Part shown: positions 43,807 to 50,794 of the stretch, one piece after another
How the letters are laid out: each line of letters begins with the position of its first letter
How positions within the stretch are numbered: position 1 is the stretch's first letter
NCBI GenBank assembly: GCA_002408085.1
Contig: DHQL01000021.1
Coordinates: 68,827 to 132,826, forward strand
Length of the DNA stretch: 64,000 nt
DNA from: Spirochaeta sp. UBA5339
Lineage (GTDB): Bacteria > Spirochaetota > Spirochaetia > DSM-2461
Reading direction: 5' to 3'
Notes under the pieces: generated by a model
The model's database searches: none
What the model saw: the letters and a program-made list of their open reading frames with translations, nothing else
Told to the model about the DNA's origin: nothing
Program-made: the position numbers and the translations under genes

Positions 43807-43835
43807 AAAGAGGGACATTTTTTCTGTCCCTCTTT
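43807..43835 (-). terminator. Hairpin terminator after the HAD gene
   Basis: Perfect 11-bp stem AAAGAGGGACA / TGTCCCTCTTT with a 7-base loop, directly after the stop of the minus-strand operon ending at 43842. Only a short T-run follows, so the call rests mainly on stem strength and position. Confidence 0.7.
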
Positions 43836-43841
43836 ACATTG

Positions 43842-44543
43842 TTAATATGTATTAAAAAGAATAATATCCCCGTCAGGCTCCGCCGGATTCGGCGCGGTCA
43901 CCGTATCGATCAGTGCCACAGGGGCATCGGGAAAGGCCCTCTTCATGGCGTTGGCGTTGGCCGGCTCGTTCTCCACCGCCAGAATCAGGGTACCCATCTT
44001 TCTTATACGATCAAAGGCATCCTGCTTGAAGGCCAGATCCTCATGGTCCTGGCTGGGTTTCAGGATAAACTCAGTTCCATCCTCTGCGGGCAGGCCGTAG
44101 TCGAGAAAGGAGTCTACCGTACCCTTTTTCATATTGATCTCGTCCCGGCCGGTCAGGTAGACGATGCGGATATTGTTGGAAAGAAACCAGTGGAGAACCT
44201 CTTTCACACCCCTGTAGGGAGTGTCGAAGCCGAGCCAGGGGTCAAAGAAAAAGCGGTCATACCAGAACTGGTGGAGTTCCTTTTTCTGTTCCTCTGTGAG
44301 GCTGCGTCTGGCGTGTACCGAATCGGCAAAGTTCCAGCTGATCTCCTCATCCTGAAAGAGCTCACAGATCCCCTCAAGATGGGAGAAGGCCTCTTCCGCC
44401 TCCTGAAGGATCTGAAAGTTACGGGGGGCTGTATCCATAATGGTGCTGTCTATATCAAAGAGGACAAGGGCGTCGGCTCCTGCTGCGGGCAGGATGTTTT
44501 TCTCCAGCCAGGCCGTGTCCATTGCATCAATTTCAGGGTTCAA
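43842..44543 (-). CDS. HAD-superfamily hydrolase
   Basis: 233-residue cytoplasmic HAD protein. Motif I is VLFDIDSTIMD (nucleophile Asp30, Asp32), motif II Thr/Ser is in VYLTGRDE, a Lys follows (ILKPSQDHEDLAFK) and the acidic motif III appears as ILAVENEPANANAM. The cap region is helical. It probably dephosphorylates a small molecule; the substrate is not evident. It is last in an operon with an unknown 161-residue protein (11-bp overlap) and a glycerol-phosphate/sugar-type ABC importer, so a phosphorylated product of the imported compound may be its substrate. Confidence 0.82.
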   Translation of the reverse strand: MNPEIDAMDTAWLEKNILPAAGADALVLFDIDSTIMDTAPRNFQILQEAEEAFSHLEGICELFQDEEISWNFADSVHARRSLTEEQKKELHQFWYDRFFFDPWLGFDTPYRGVKEVLHWFLSNNIRIVYLTGRDEINMKKGTVDSFLDYGLPAEDGTEFILKPSQDHEDLAFKQDAFDRIRKMGTLILAVENEPANANAMKRAFPDAPVALIDTVTAPNPAEPDGDIILFNTY

Positions 44544-45018
44544 AACTGTATTCTCCTTTCTCTGTAATTATGGCGTGATGTTTCCAGAATTCCACCGCTT
44601 CGGGAATTTCGGACAGTTTCAGGTCGGGATCGTGGATCTCCCTGGGTGCCTTGCGGCCAGGGTAGATGGTGTGGATCTCGAAGCCTTCAGCAGTCCAGGT
44701 CCCCCAGAGACAGAGGCAGTTGGTCTTTGTCTTCTCTCCCAGGGCAAGGTGGGAGGGAATGGTTCTTCCCCTGCGGTAGGCCCAGAATACGGTATCTTCG
44801 TCCAGAGTCTCCCGCTTGAAGAGGACCTTCAGGCCCGAAAGGCCGGTGCTGCGGCTCAGCTCGAAGTCCTCGTGGAACCAGGTTCCCTCTTTCCGCTCTG
44901 ATGGAGCAGGCAGTAGAGCTTCCACCTCTTCAAGGATCTCATCCAGGGGGCGGGAAAAGTCTTTTTTATGAGCCTCGAAGTGCTCAGGGTCCTTCCAGGA
45001 CCATTTGAAGTCACTCAT
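44533..45018 (-). CDS. Conserved-looking protein of unknown function
   Basis: 161-residue soluble protein that I do not recognise. It is rich in Trp, Glu and Lys (FKWSWKDPEHFEAHKKDF; FWAYRRGRTIPSHLALGEK; NCLCLWGTWTAEGFEIHTIY) and begins with a helical acidic segment. It has no signal peptide or membrane helix. It overlaps the HAD gene by 11 bp and starts 10 bp after the MalG-type permease, so it is certainly part of that operon. The strand pattern with a C-terminal helix could fit a small binding or barrel fold, but no motif supports a function. Confidence 0.72.
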   Translation of the reverse strand: MSDFKWSWKDPEHFEAHKKDFSRPLDEILEEVEALLPAPSERKEGTWFHEDFELSRSTGLSGLKVLFKRETLDEDTVFWAYRRGRTIPSHLALGEKTKTNCLCLWGTWTAEGFEIHTIYPGRKAPREIHDPDLKLSEIPEAVEFWKHHAIITEKGEYSFEP

Positions 45019-45028
45019 TTCAATCCTC

Positions 45029-45868
45029 CTACTTCAAACCTGAGTTCATATAGCCTTCCATAAAGCGTTTCTGGAACACAAGGAAGAGAATCAGCAGGGG
45101 CAGGGCTACGATCAGTGTGGCCGCGGACATCAGTCCCCACTGGGCGCCGATCTCTCCCAGCTGTGTAAACCGGGCCAGACCTGCTGTCAGAGGACGGGCA
45201 TTGTCGCTCTGGGTCACGATCATAGGCCAGAGCAGGCTGTTCCAGTGCCAGTTCACCGTTGAGATGGAGAAGGCTATCATCGACGGAACAGCCATGGGCA
45301 GATAGACATGCCAGAGAACCTGGTACCACTTGCATCCGTCCACCATGGCTGCATCGCCGTAGTCCCGGGGTATTCCCAGAAAGGACTGGCGGAGCAGAAA
45401 GGTTCCGAAGGCGCTTCCCCAGAAAGGGATCGCCATGGCCGGGATGGTGTCGTAGAGGCCCATCACCCGGATGGTCTGAAAGTTGGGTACCAGCAGGGCC
45501 ACCGTGGGGATCATCATCTGGGTCAGAATCAGTGTAAAGAGGATCTTCTCTCCCTTGAAGCTGTAGAAGGCGAAGGCAAAGCCCGCCATTGAGCTTGTAA
45601 CAAGCTGAACAGAGAGGATCATAAGCACCAGAAAGACTGTGTTCCGGAAGTAGAGTCCGAAGGGCGCCAGGCTGAAGGCCCGGGCGTAGTTTGCCAGGCT
45701 GAGTCCGCTGCCGAACCAGACCTGTCCCCGGGTAAAGGGCTCGTTCAGTGGTCTGAGGCTGGCGATAAGGGCCCAGATCAGGGGCATGGACCAGAGGAGG
45801 GCGATCAGGATGCCGATCCCCATGGTGAGTGTTGAAAATATCTTTCTCTTGAGTCCTGTTTCGATCAT
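45029..45868 (-). CDS. Sugar/glycerol-phosphate ABC permease, MalG/UgpE type
   Basis: 279-residue CUT1 permease with six hydrophobic helices and an EAA loop (DYGDAAMVDGCKWYQVLWHVYLP). The first residues are MIETGLKRKIFSTL. It overlaps the upstream permease by 4 bp (ATGA). The order is binding protein, MalF-type, MalG-type, unknown protein, HAD, all on the minus strand. Confidence 0.9.
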   Translation of the reverse strand: MIETGLKRKIFSTLTMGIGILIALLWSMPLIWALIASLRPLNEPFTRGQVWFGSGLSLANYARAFSLAPFGLYFRNTVFLVLMILSVQLVTSSMAGFAFAFYSFKGEKILFTLILTQMMIPTVALLVPNFQTIRVMGLYDTIPAMAIPFWGSAFGTFLLRQSFLGIPRDYGDAAMVDGCKWYQVLWHVYLPMAVPSMIAFSISTVNWHWNSLLWPMIVTQSDNARPLTAGLARFTQLGEIGAQWGLMSAATLIVALPLLILFLVFQKRFMEGYMNSGLK

Positions 45869-46746
45869 TTCTCACCCCTTTTCTCATTAAGCAGAAAGTT
45901 GCTGATCGTAAAGAGCAGCAGCACCATCACCAGAATCACCGTAATGGTAGAGGCCTGGCCGATATTCAGGTTTTCAAAGCGGACCTTCCACAGCTGGTAG
46001 AGGAGGAGGGTACTTGTTCCGCTGGGGCCTCCGGAGGTCATCACAATGACATGGTCGATGGCCCGGAAGGCGCCGATCACCGCTACGGTGGTGACAAAAA
46101 GGGTCGTCCGGCGCAGCAGGGGGAGGGTAAAGCGGAAAAAGACGGTCAGGGGACCGGCTCCCTCGAGCTTCAGGGCCTCATAGACGTCCTCGGGAAGGTT
46201 CTGAACTCCCGCAAGGTAGTAGATCATATAGAATCCGGCCTCTTTCCAGAAACCCACAAGAACCAGGGCCATGAGGGCAAGGTTCGGGTTGCTGATCCAG
46301 TTTTCCGCCCCCGAGTAGCCGAAGAGCCTCAGAAACTGGTTGAACAGTCCGTAGTCGGGGGTCAGGAAAAAGATCCAGATCGTTGCCGCCGACACCATGG
46401 GAAGAATGGTGGGGTGGAAGATGGCAATTCTCAGGCGGGCAAATCTCTTGTTCTTCAGCCAGAGGGCGAAGAAGAGGGCAGCCAGAATGGTCAGGGGAAC
46501 CAGAGCGAGAACATAGACAAAGGTGTTCTGCAGAATCATGCGGAAATCTGCAGAGGCAAAGATATCTCTGTAGTTGCCCAGTCCGTTGAAAACGGGTTCC
46601 CTGTAACGGGGAACGTTCAGACGGTGCTGATAAAAACTCCCGACAAAACTTGCAATGGTTGGGTAGATGGTAAAAATGCAGACAAAGACGAAGGTCGGCA
46701 GGATCAGCAGGTAGGGCAGTACCGTTGTCTTTTTATTGTTCTTCAA
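45865..46746 (-). CDS. Sugar/glycerol-phosphate ABC permease, MalF/UgpA type
   Basis: 293-residue CUT1 permease, six helices, EAA loop VYEALKLEGAGPLTVFFRFTLPLL. It forms a pore with the next gene product. A double hairpin lies between it and the binding-protein gene upstream, probably lowering permease relative to binding-protein expression. Substrate is unknown; the binding protein resembles the UgpB/family-1 group. Confidence 0.9.
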   Translation of the reverse strand: MKNNKKTTVLPYLLILPTFVFVCIFTIYPTIASFVGSFYQHRLNVPRYREPVFNGLGNYRDIFASADFRMILQNTFVYVLALVPLTILAALFFALWLKNKRFARLRIAIFHPTILPMVSAATIWIFFLTPDYGLFNQFLRLFGYSGAENWISNPNLALMALVLVGFWKEAGFYMIYYLAGVQNLPEDVYEALKLEGAGPLTVFFRFTLPLLRRTTLFVTTVAVIGAFRAIDHVIVMTSGGPSGTSTLLLYQLWKVRFENLNIGQASTITVILVMVLLLFTISNFLLNEKRGEK

Positions 46747-46766
46747 TCCGGTGTCTCCTATGCAGA

Positions 46767-46801
46767 AAAAGGCCGCCCCCGCCGGCCGCCTGTACGGCGG
46801 T
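46767..46801 (-). terminator. Two mutually exclusive hairpins before the permease genes
   Basis: Read on the minus strand: a first stem CCGCC (46797-46801) / GGCGG (46787-46791), and a second stem CGGCC... GGCCG type (46784-46788 with 46772-46776) followed by TTTTT. The two share bases 46787-46788, so only one can form fully at a time. The second looks like a rho-independent terminator, acting as an attenuator after the binding-protein gene. Confidence 0.55.
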
Positions 46802-46836
46802 TTTAACGGGGGTGCACTGTTCTGGATTTTTTTGGA

Positions 46837-48141
46837 TTATCTGAAGTCCGCCAGAGCCCTGTCGGACTCTTCCTGTGCGGTCTTCATGGCTTCAGCGGCA
46901 TCCATCTGTCCGTTGAATGCTGCCTGAAGGTAATTGTGAAAAATGGTGCGAACCTCACCGAGGTTCTGGATGGCGAACTCCTTGCCGGCGGTGCCCAGAA
47001 TGTTCTGGATCTCTTCCACCTGGGGATGCTCTGTCCTATAGGCCTGAAGCTCTTCGTTTTCGCCGCAGCTTGTTCTGGTGGCGATGTAGCCTGTGGCGAT
47101 GGAGAACTCGGCGGCACGGGCGGCGTCGGTCATAAAGACGGCAAAATCAAAGGCTGCCTTCTCTTCCGCTTCGCTGAGTCCGGCAGTCATGTAGATATTT
47201 CCGCCTCCGGGTACTGAGAAGGATGTTCCTTCGGTCTCACCGGGTACTCCCATAACACCCACATTAAAGTCAGCCTGGGCCAGAATGGATGAGAGGCTTC
47301 CGGAGCTGTGTACGATCATGGCTCTGTTGCCTGTTACAAAGTCGGGAACTGCGCTTCCCCAGGATGCCTGAACACCTGCGGGCATGGCTCCGTACTTTGC
47401 GGAGAGGTCGTTGTAGTACTCGATGGCTCTGATAACAGCTTCGTCGTCAAAGTAGATCTCTGTATCTCCGGCGCCGACGATATTCTGTCCCGCACCCATT
47501 GCCAGGGGCTGGAATACCCAGTAGGGCCAGTCAGAGGAGTAGTCGAGACCCCATCTGGTCACGCTGTTTCCCTCTCTCAGTGTCAGTGCACCGGCAGTCT
47601 CTCCCAGAGATTCCCAGTCGGTGGGAACTTCAAGGCCCGCTTCAGCAATCATATCGGCGTTGTAGTAGAGAACAACTGCGCTTCTCTGGAAGGGGAGGCT
47701 CCAGATCTCGTCCATGTAGTAGGAGTTTTCCATAAAGACAGGGAGGAAGTCTCCCAGGTAGTCGTCTCTTCCATCCATGGCATCCAGGTGTGCCGACATG
47801 GAAGTCAGGTACTGAGCGTTTGCCAGGTCAAAGAGATCGGTGGCCAGAAGAACAGACAGTGCGGGGGCATCTCCGCCGCCGTCGATTGTTGTCTGGATCA
47901 TGGTCTTCACATCGTTGTATCCGCCGGCATAGACGGTTTCGATGGTTACTTCGGGGTGGATTGCCATATAGTCTTCGGCATACTGGTTCAGAATATCAGT
48001 TACAGGTGCATCAACGGCAACGGGGTAGGCAACCTTGATGGTTACGGGTCCGTCGCTGCTTTCTTTCTGACATCCTGTAAAGAGTGCAGCAGCAAGAGCC
48101 AGAATGCTCAGCATCCGCAGAGTCATAGTTGTTTTAGGCAT
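46837..48141 (-). CDS. Solute-binding lipoprotein of an ABC importer
   Basis: 434-residue binding protein with a lipoprotein leader (MLSILALAAALFTGC), anchored by its lipidated Cys. The mature protein has the family 1 fold pattern: VTIKVAYPVAVDAPVTDILNQY, YYNADMIAEAGLEVPTDWES, and IVHSSGSLSSIL. The upstream in-frame ATG (48153) is less likely; the ATG at 48141 has GGAGG at good spacing. It follows the RpiR-type regulator gene on the same strand and precedes the two permeases. The ligand is unknown, perhaps a sugar or polyol phosphate. Confidence 0.88.
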   Translation of the reverse strand: MPKTTMTLRMLSILALAAALFTGCQKESSDGPVTIKVAYPVAVDAPVTDILNQYAEDYMAIHPEVTIETVYAGGYNDVKTMIQTTIDGGGDAPALSVLLATDLFDLANAQYLTSMSAHLDAMDGRDDYLGDFLPVFMENSYYMDEIWSLPFQRSAVVLYYNADMIAEAGLEVPTDWESLGETAGALTLREGNSVTRWGLDYSSDWPYWVFQPLAMGAGQNIVGAGDTEIYFDDEAVIRAIEYYNDLSAKYGAMPAGVQASWGSAVPDFVTGNRAMIVHSSGSLSSILAQADFNVGVMGVPGETEGTSFSVPGGGNIYMTAGLSEAEEKAAFDFAVFMTDAARAAEFSIATGYIATRTSCGENEELQAYRTEHPQVEEIQNILGTAGKEFAIQNLGEVRTIFHNYLQAAFNGQMDAAEAMKTAQEESDRALADFR

Positions 48142-48192
48142 TTTTTCCTCCAAGCCTTTATGTTCAGGGCCTATATCCCTGAAAAAATATAT

Positions 48193-49035
48193 TTAATCCC
48201 AGAGTTTCCGGGACTCTTCCAGTTCGGTAAGCTGCTTCTCAATTTTTTCTCCATAGAGCATTTCATAGGCCAACAGCAGCAGGTTGGCAAAGTGCATGGG
48301 GACGGCCATGCTGTTTTTAAAGTGAAGGTCCCCCCGGGGAACATGGATAAACTGTCCGGCGGCGCTCACATAGTCGGGATGAATGGTTCCCGATACAAGA
48401 AGGGAGTTCAGCTTCTTACCGGCGGAATGCTGAAGAATTTGGCGGAGCCAACGGTCCCGGTCACTGTAGTGAAAGAGAATAATCATATCCGACTCATCTG
48501 CGGGATGGAGCATGTCGGGGGTGTGTCTTGAATCCTGATCGATAAGCAGGGTTTTCAGGCCGTATCGGCGCAGGCGCTGGGCAAGAAAGTGGGCCGGATA
48601 GTGTCCCGTTCCCTCTCCCGCCAGGTAGATTGTTCCGGCCAGGTTGAGGCCTGCACTGATTTTTTCAAGGTCTTCGGTCTTAAGTGAGGCAGAGAGCCTT
48701 TTAATTGAGTAGAAGTCTACAGAGGCCGCTTCGTAGAGCAGGTCGGACATACTCCGTACCCGGTTTTTCAGCTGCCGGGAGGCGCCGAGGGAGTCTATCT
48801 GGGATGCGAAGAACTGTTCGATGGCGGAGTGGAAGGACTTGTAGTCCTTGAAGCCGAGCTTACGGAAGCAGTTGATAACAACTGGCTTGCTGATTCCGGA
48901 AACTTCCGAGAGCTCCTGAAGGGTCATGGAGGAAACTTGTTCCGGGGATCCATTGATATAATCCACCAGCTGTTTCTCTGTCCTAGAAAGACTCTTTCCA
49001 TGTTCCTGCAGCTGTTCTGCCCAGTTGACGTTCAT
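48193..49035 (-). CDS. RpiR-family regulator (HTH + SIS)
   Basis: 280-residue regulator with an N-terminal RpiR helix-turn-helix (KSLSRTEKQLVDYI; MTLQELSEVSGISKPVVINCFRKLGF) and a C-terminal SIS sugar-phosphate-binding domain (TIYLAGEGTGHYPAHFLAQRL; DMIILFHYSDRDRWL). Such proteins sense phosphosugars. It precedes the ABC importer operon on the same strand and presumably controls it. The start is uncertain: an ATG at 49035 or a TTG at 49044; AGGAG is 4 bases from the TTG and 13 from the ATG. Confidence 0.87.
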   Translation of the reverse strand: MNVNWAEQLQEHGKSLSRTEKQLVDYINGSPEQVSSMTLQELSEVSGISKPVVINCFRKLGFKDYKSFHSAIEQFFASQIDSLGASRQLKNRVRSMSDLLYEAASVDFYSIKRLSASLKTEDLEKISAGLNLAGTIYLAGEGTGHYPAHFLAQRLRRYGLKTLLIDQDSRHTPDMLHPADESDMIILFHYSDRDRWLRQILQHSAGKKLNSLLVSGTIHPDYVSAAGQFIHVPRGDLHFKNSMAVPMHFANLLLLAYEMLYGEKIEKQLTELEESRKLWD

Positions 49036-49193
49036 AAAGGTCAAAAAACTCCTATTGATATGACCTCTATCAGGTCCGCCATACTATAGGACTGTGAATG
49101 TGGTAAAACTGTCAGGAGATTGTTTACTCTTTGTCGAGAGTGTGTCAGGTTTTTGTAATTCGACGGCTATAACCCCGGTATAGTGAGAAAAAA

Positions 49194-49817
49194 TCAGTGC
49201 CGGTTCCGGGAAAAGATAACCGTTTTTCTCTCATCTCCCCTGATCAGGCGGCTGATATTTTTACGGTGGAGCAGGGTGATCAGGGCCGCTGTGACAAGAA
49301 AGAATACAAGATAAACTTTTGAAAAATCCGTCCACCCTGCCAGGGAGGTCATAAAGTACGCCAGCGGCAGTGACCAGGCTGCCGACATGGAGGCCAGGGA
49401 GAGGTAGGAGCTGCGGAGCAGTATCACCCCGAAGACCAGCAGACAGATAGGCGCCGCCGGAGGAACCAGGGCCGTCAGTGCCCCGGCGGAAGAGGATACT
49501 CCCTTGCCGCCCCGAAAGGATGCGAAAATCGGGAACACATGGCCGGCCACAAGGCAGATAATGCAGAAAACCGCAAAGAGCTCCGTCATATGGGGTCTCA
49601 GAAGGAATACCGGCAGAAAACCTTTCAGAAAATCCAGCGCCAGTACCGCCGTACCCGGCAGGGCTCCCAGTATCCGGAAGCTGTTTCCCGCTCCGGCATT
49701 GCCGCTTCCCTCCTCTCTGATATCGATCCCCTTTACCAGCTTACCGGTGATCAGGGCAAAGGGAATGGACCCTATCAGATAGAAGAACAGGGGTAAGAGA
49801 AGGTAGAGGGGGCTCAT
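49194..49817 (-). CDS. plsY: Acyl-phosphate:glycerol-3-phosphate acyltransferase
   Basis: 207-residue inner-membrane enzyme that transfers an acyl chain from acyl-phosphate to glycerol 3-phosphate, the first step of phospholipid synthesis. Five or so membrane helices and the three conserved PlsY motifs are visible: GSIPFALITGKLVKGIDIRE with GSGNAGAGN, FRGGKGVSSSAG in the middle, and a C-terminal conserved loop with RKNISRLIRGDE. AGGAG is 9 bases before the ATG. It lies after the DUF1295 gene on the same strand, and a fused fatty acid kinase-type gene is divergently placed about 1 kb away. Confidence 0.93.
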   Translation of the reverse strand: MSPLYLLLPLFFYLIGSIPFALITGKLVKGIDIREEGSGNAGAGNSFRILGALPGTAVLALDFLKGFLPVFLLRPHMTELFAVFCIICLVAGHVFPIFASFRGGKGVSSSAGALTALVPPAAPICLLVFGVILLRSSYLSLASMSAAWSLPLAYFMTSLAGWTDFSKVYLVFFLVTAALITLLHRKNISRLIRGDERKTVIFSRNRH

Positions 49818-49863
49818 AAAACATCGCTCCTGTGGTGCAGTGGGATCAGCAGGAAGGGGAGTC

Positions 49864-50661
49864 TCATGAAGCGGGACTCCGGCGAGGCAGGGGGATCAGG
49901 ATGCTGGTCCTCTTCTTGTAGACCTGGTAATCGGGATTAGAACCGTACTTCTCATCTCCCTGTTTCTCCAGCAGGGGAATGCCGCTGACCTTCAGCAGAA
50001 AGAGCGTGATTGTCACAGGTCCTATAACAGTGATCCATTCAAGGCCCTTCAGGGTGGGCGCCGTGATCAGAAAAAGCCCCCACCACAGCAGGATCTCACC
50101 AAAGTAGTTGGGGTGGCGGGAGTACTTCCAGAGCCCCCGGTCCACCCAGTGCCCCCTGTTCTCCTCCCTGCTTCTGTAGGCAAACTTCTGGTGGTCGCTG
50201 ACCGCCTCAATCACAAGGCCTACGGCAAAGAGAGTTATTCCGATCAGACTGGTCTCCAGAAAGGTAATTACGGGCCTTTTGGTCAGAAAGAGTGAGAAGG
50301 GCAGCATTACAATCCAGACTACCAGGGTTTGAAGTATCCAGAACCTCAGAAAGGCCGTAAAATTCTCCCGTTTGTCGTCAAAACGCTCATCCTTCCCTAT
50401 GGCCATAATCCGTCGTAGCAGATAGGAGCCGAGACGGAGGGCCCAGAGCATTATGGCTGCTGTAAGGACAATCTGGTCCAGATTGCTTCCTATGCCCCCG
50501 GACAGATAGAGAAGGGGAGCCAGTAAAAAGAAGCTGAGGCTGTAGCTGAGGTCGGTGACCTTATCGGTTTTAAAGGCCGATGCAAAGATAAAAAAGAAAG
50601 TGTTGACCCCGGCCGAAAGGGCCAGGGACATAAGGATGGGATTGCCTTGTATAATTGTCAT
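49864..50661 (-). CDS. DUF1295 membrane protein (steroid reductase-like fold)
   Basis: 265-residue multi-pass membrane protein with about seven hydrophobic helices. The DUF1295/steroid 5-alpha-reductase C-terminal pattern is clear: RGLWKYSRHPNYFGEILLWWG, preceded by DHQKFAYRSREENRGHWVD. Homologues are related to isoprenylcysteine methyltransferases and sterol reductases, and an NADPH- or SAM-dependent role on lipids is possible, but no reaction can be assigned. The start is the ATG at 50661 with GAGAGG ahead. It is divergent from the DhaL-DegV gene (133 bp apart) and probably co-transcribed with plsY. Confidence 0.85.
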   Translation of the reverse strand: MTIIQGNPILMSLALSAGVNTFFFIFASAFKTDKVTDLSYSLSFFLLAPLLYLSGGIGSNLDQIVLTAAIMLWALRLGSYLLRRIMAIGKDERFDDKRENFTAFLRFWILQTLVVWIVMLPFSLFLTKRPVITFLETSLIGITLFAVGLVIEAVSDHQKFAYRSREENRGHWVDRGLWKYSRHPNYFGEILLWWGLFLITAPTLKGLEWITVIGPVTITLFLLKVSGIPLLEKQGDEKYGSNPDYQVYKKRTSILIPLPRRSPAS

Positions 50662-50794
50662 ATTTACCTCTCTCAATCAGTCTAGGTCTTTTTCCGGCGG
50701 AGATAAAGATTTTTTTGTTATAGCCCTTATTGTGTATATAATTAGTAGTGAATTAAGGCTGTCCGGTTCACCTTAACGGCATCAGGAGGAAGCT

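Larger units (their letters stand above)
43279..43841. other. AT-rich intergenic region, 563 bp
   Basis: Between the flavoprotein and the HAD gene. It holds a strong hairpin right after the flavoprotein gene and another just before the HAD stop. The one open frame (43468-43701, 77 codons) has no ribosome site and codon use unlike its neighbours, so I do not call it. No RNA gene or repeat was recognised. Confidence 0.5.

Noticed and set aside
47308..48531. 407-codon plus-strand open frame
   Set aside because: Antisense to the solute-binding lipoprotein and the RpiR regulator, which have clear family motifs; a shadow of their codon bias.
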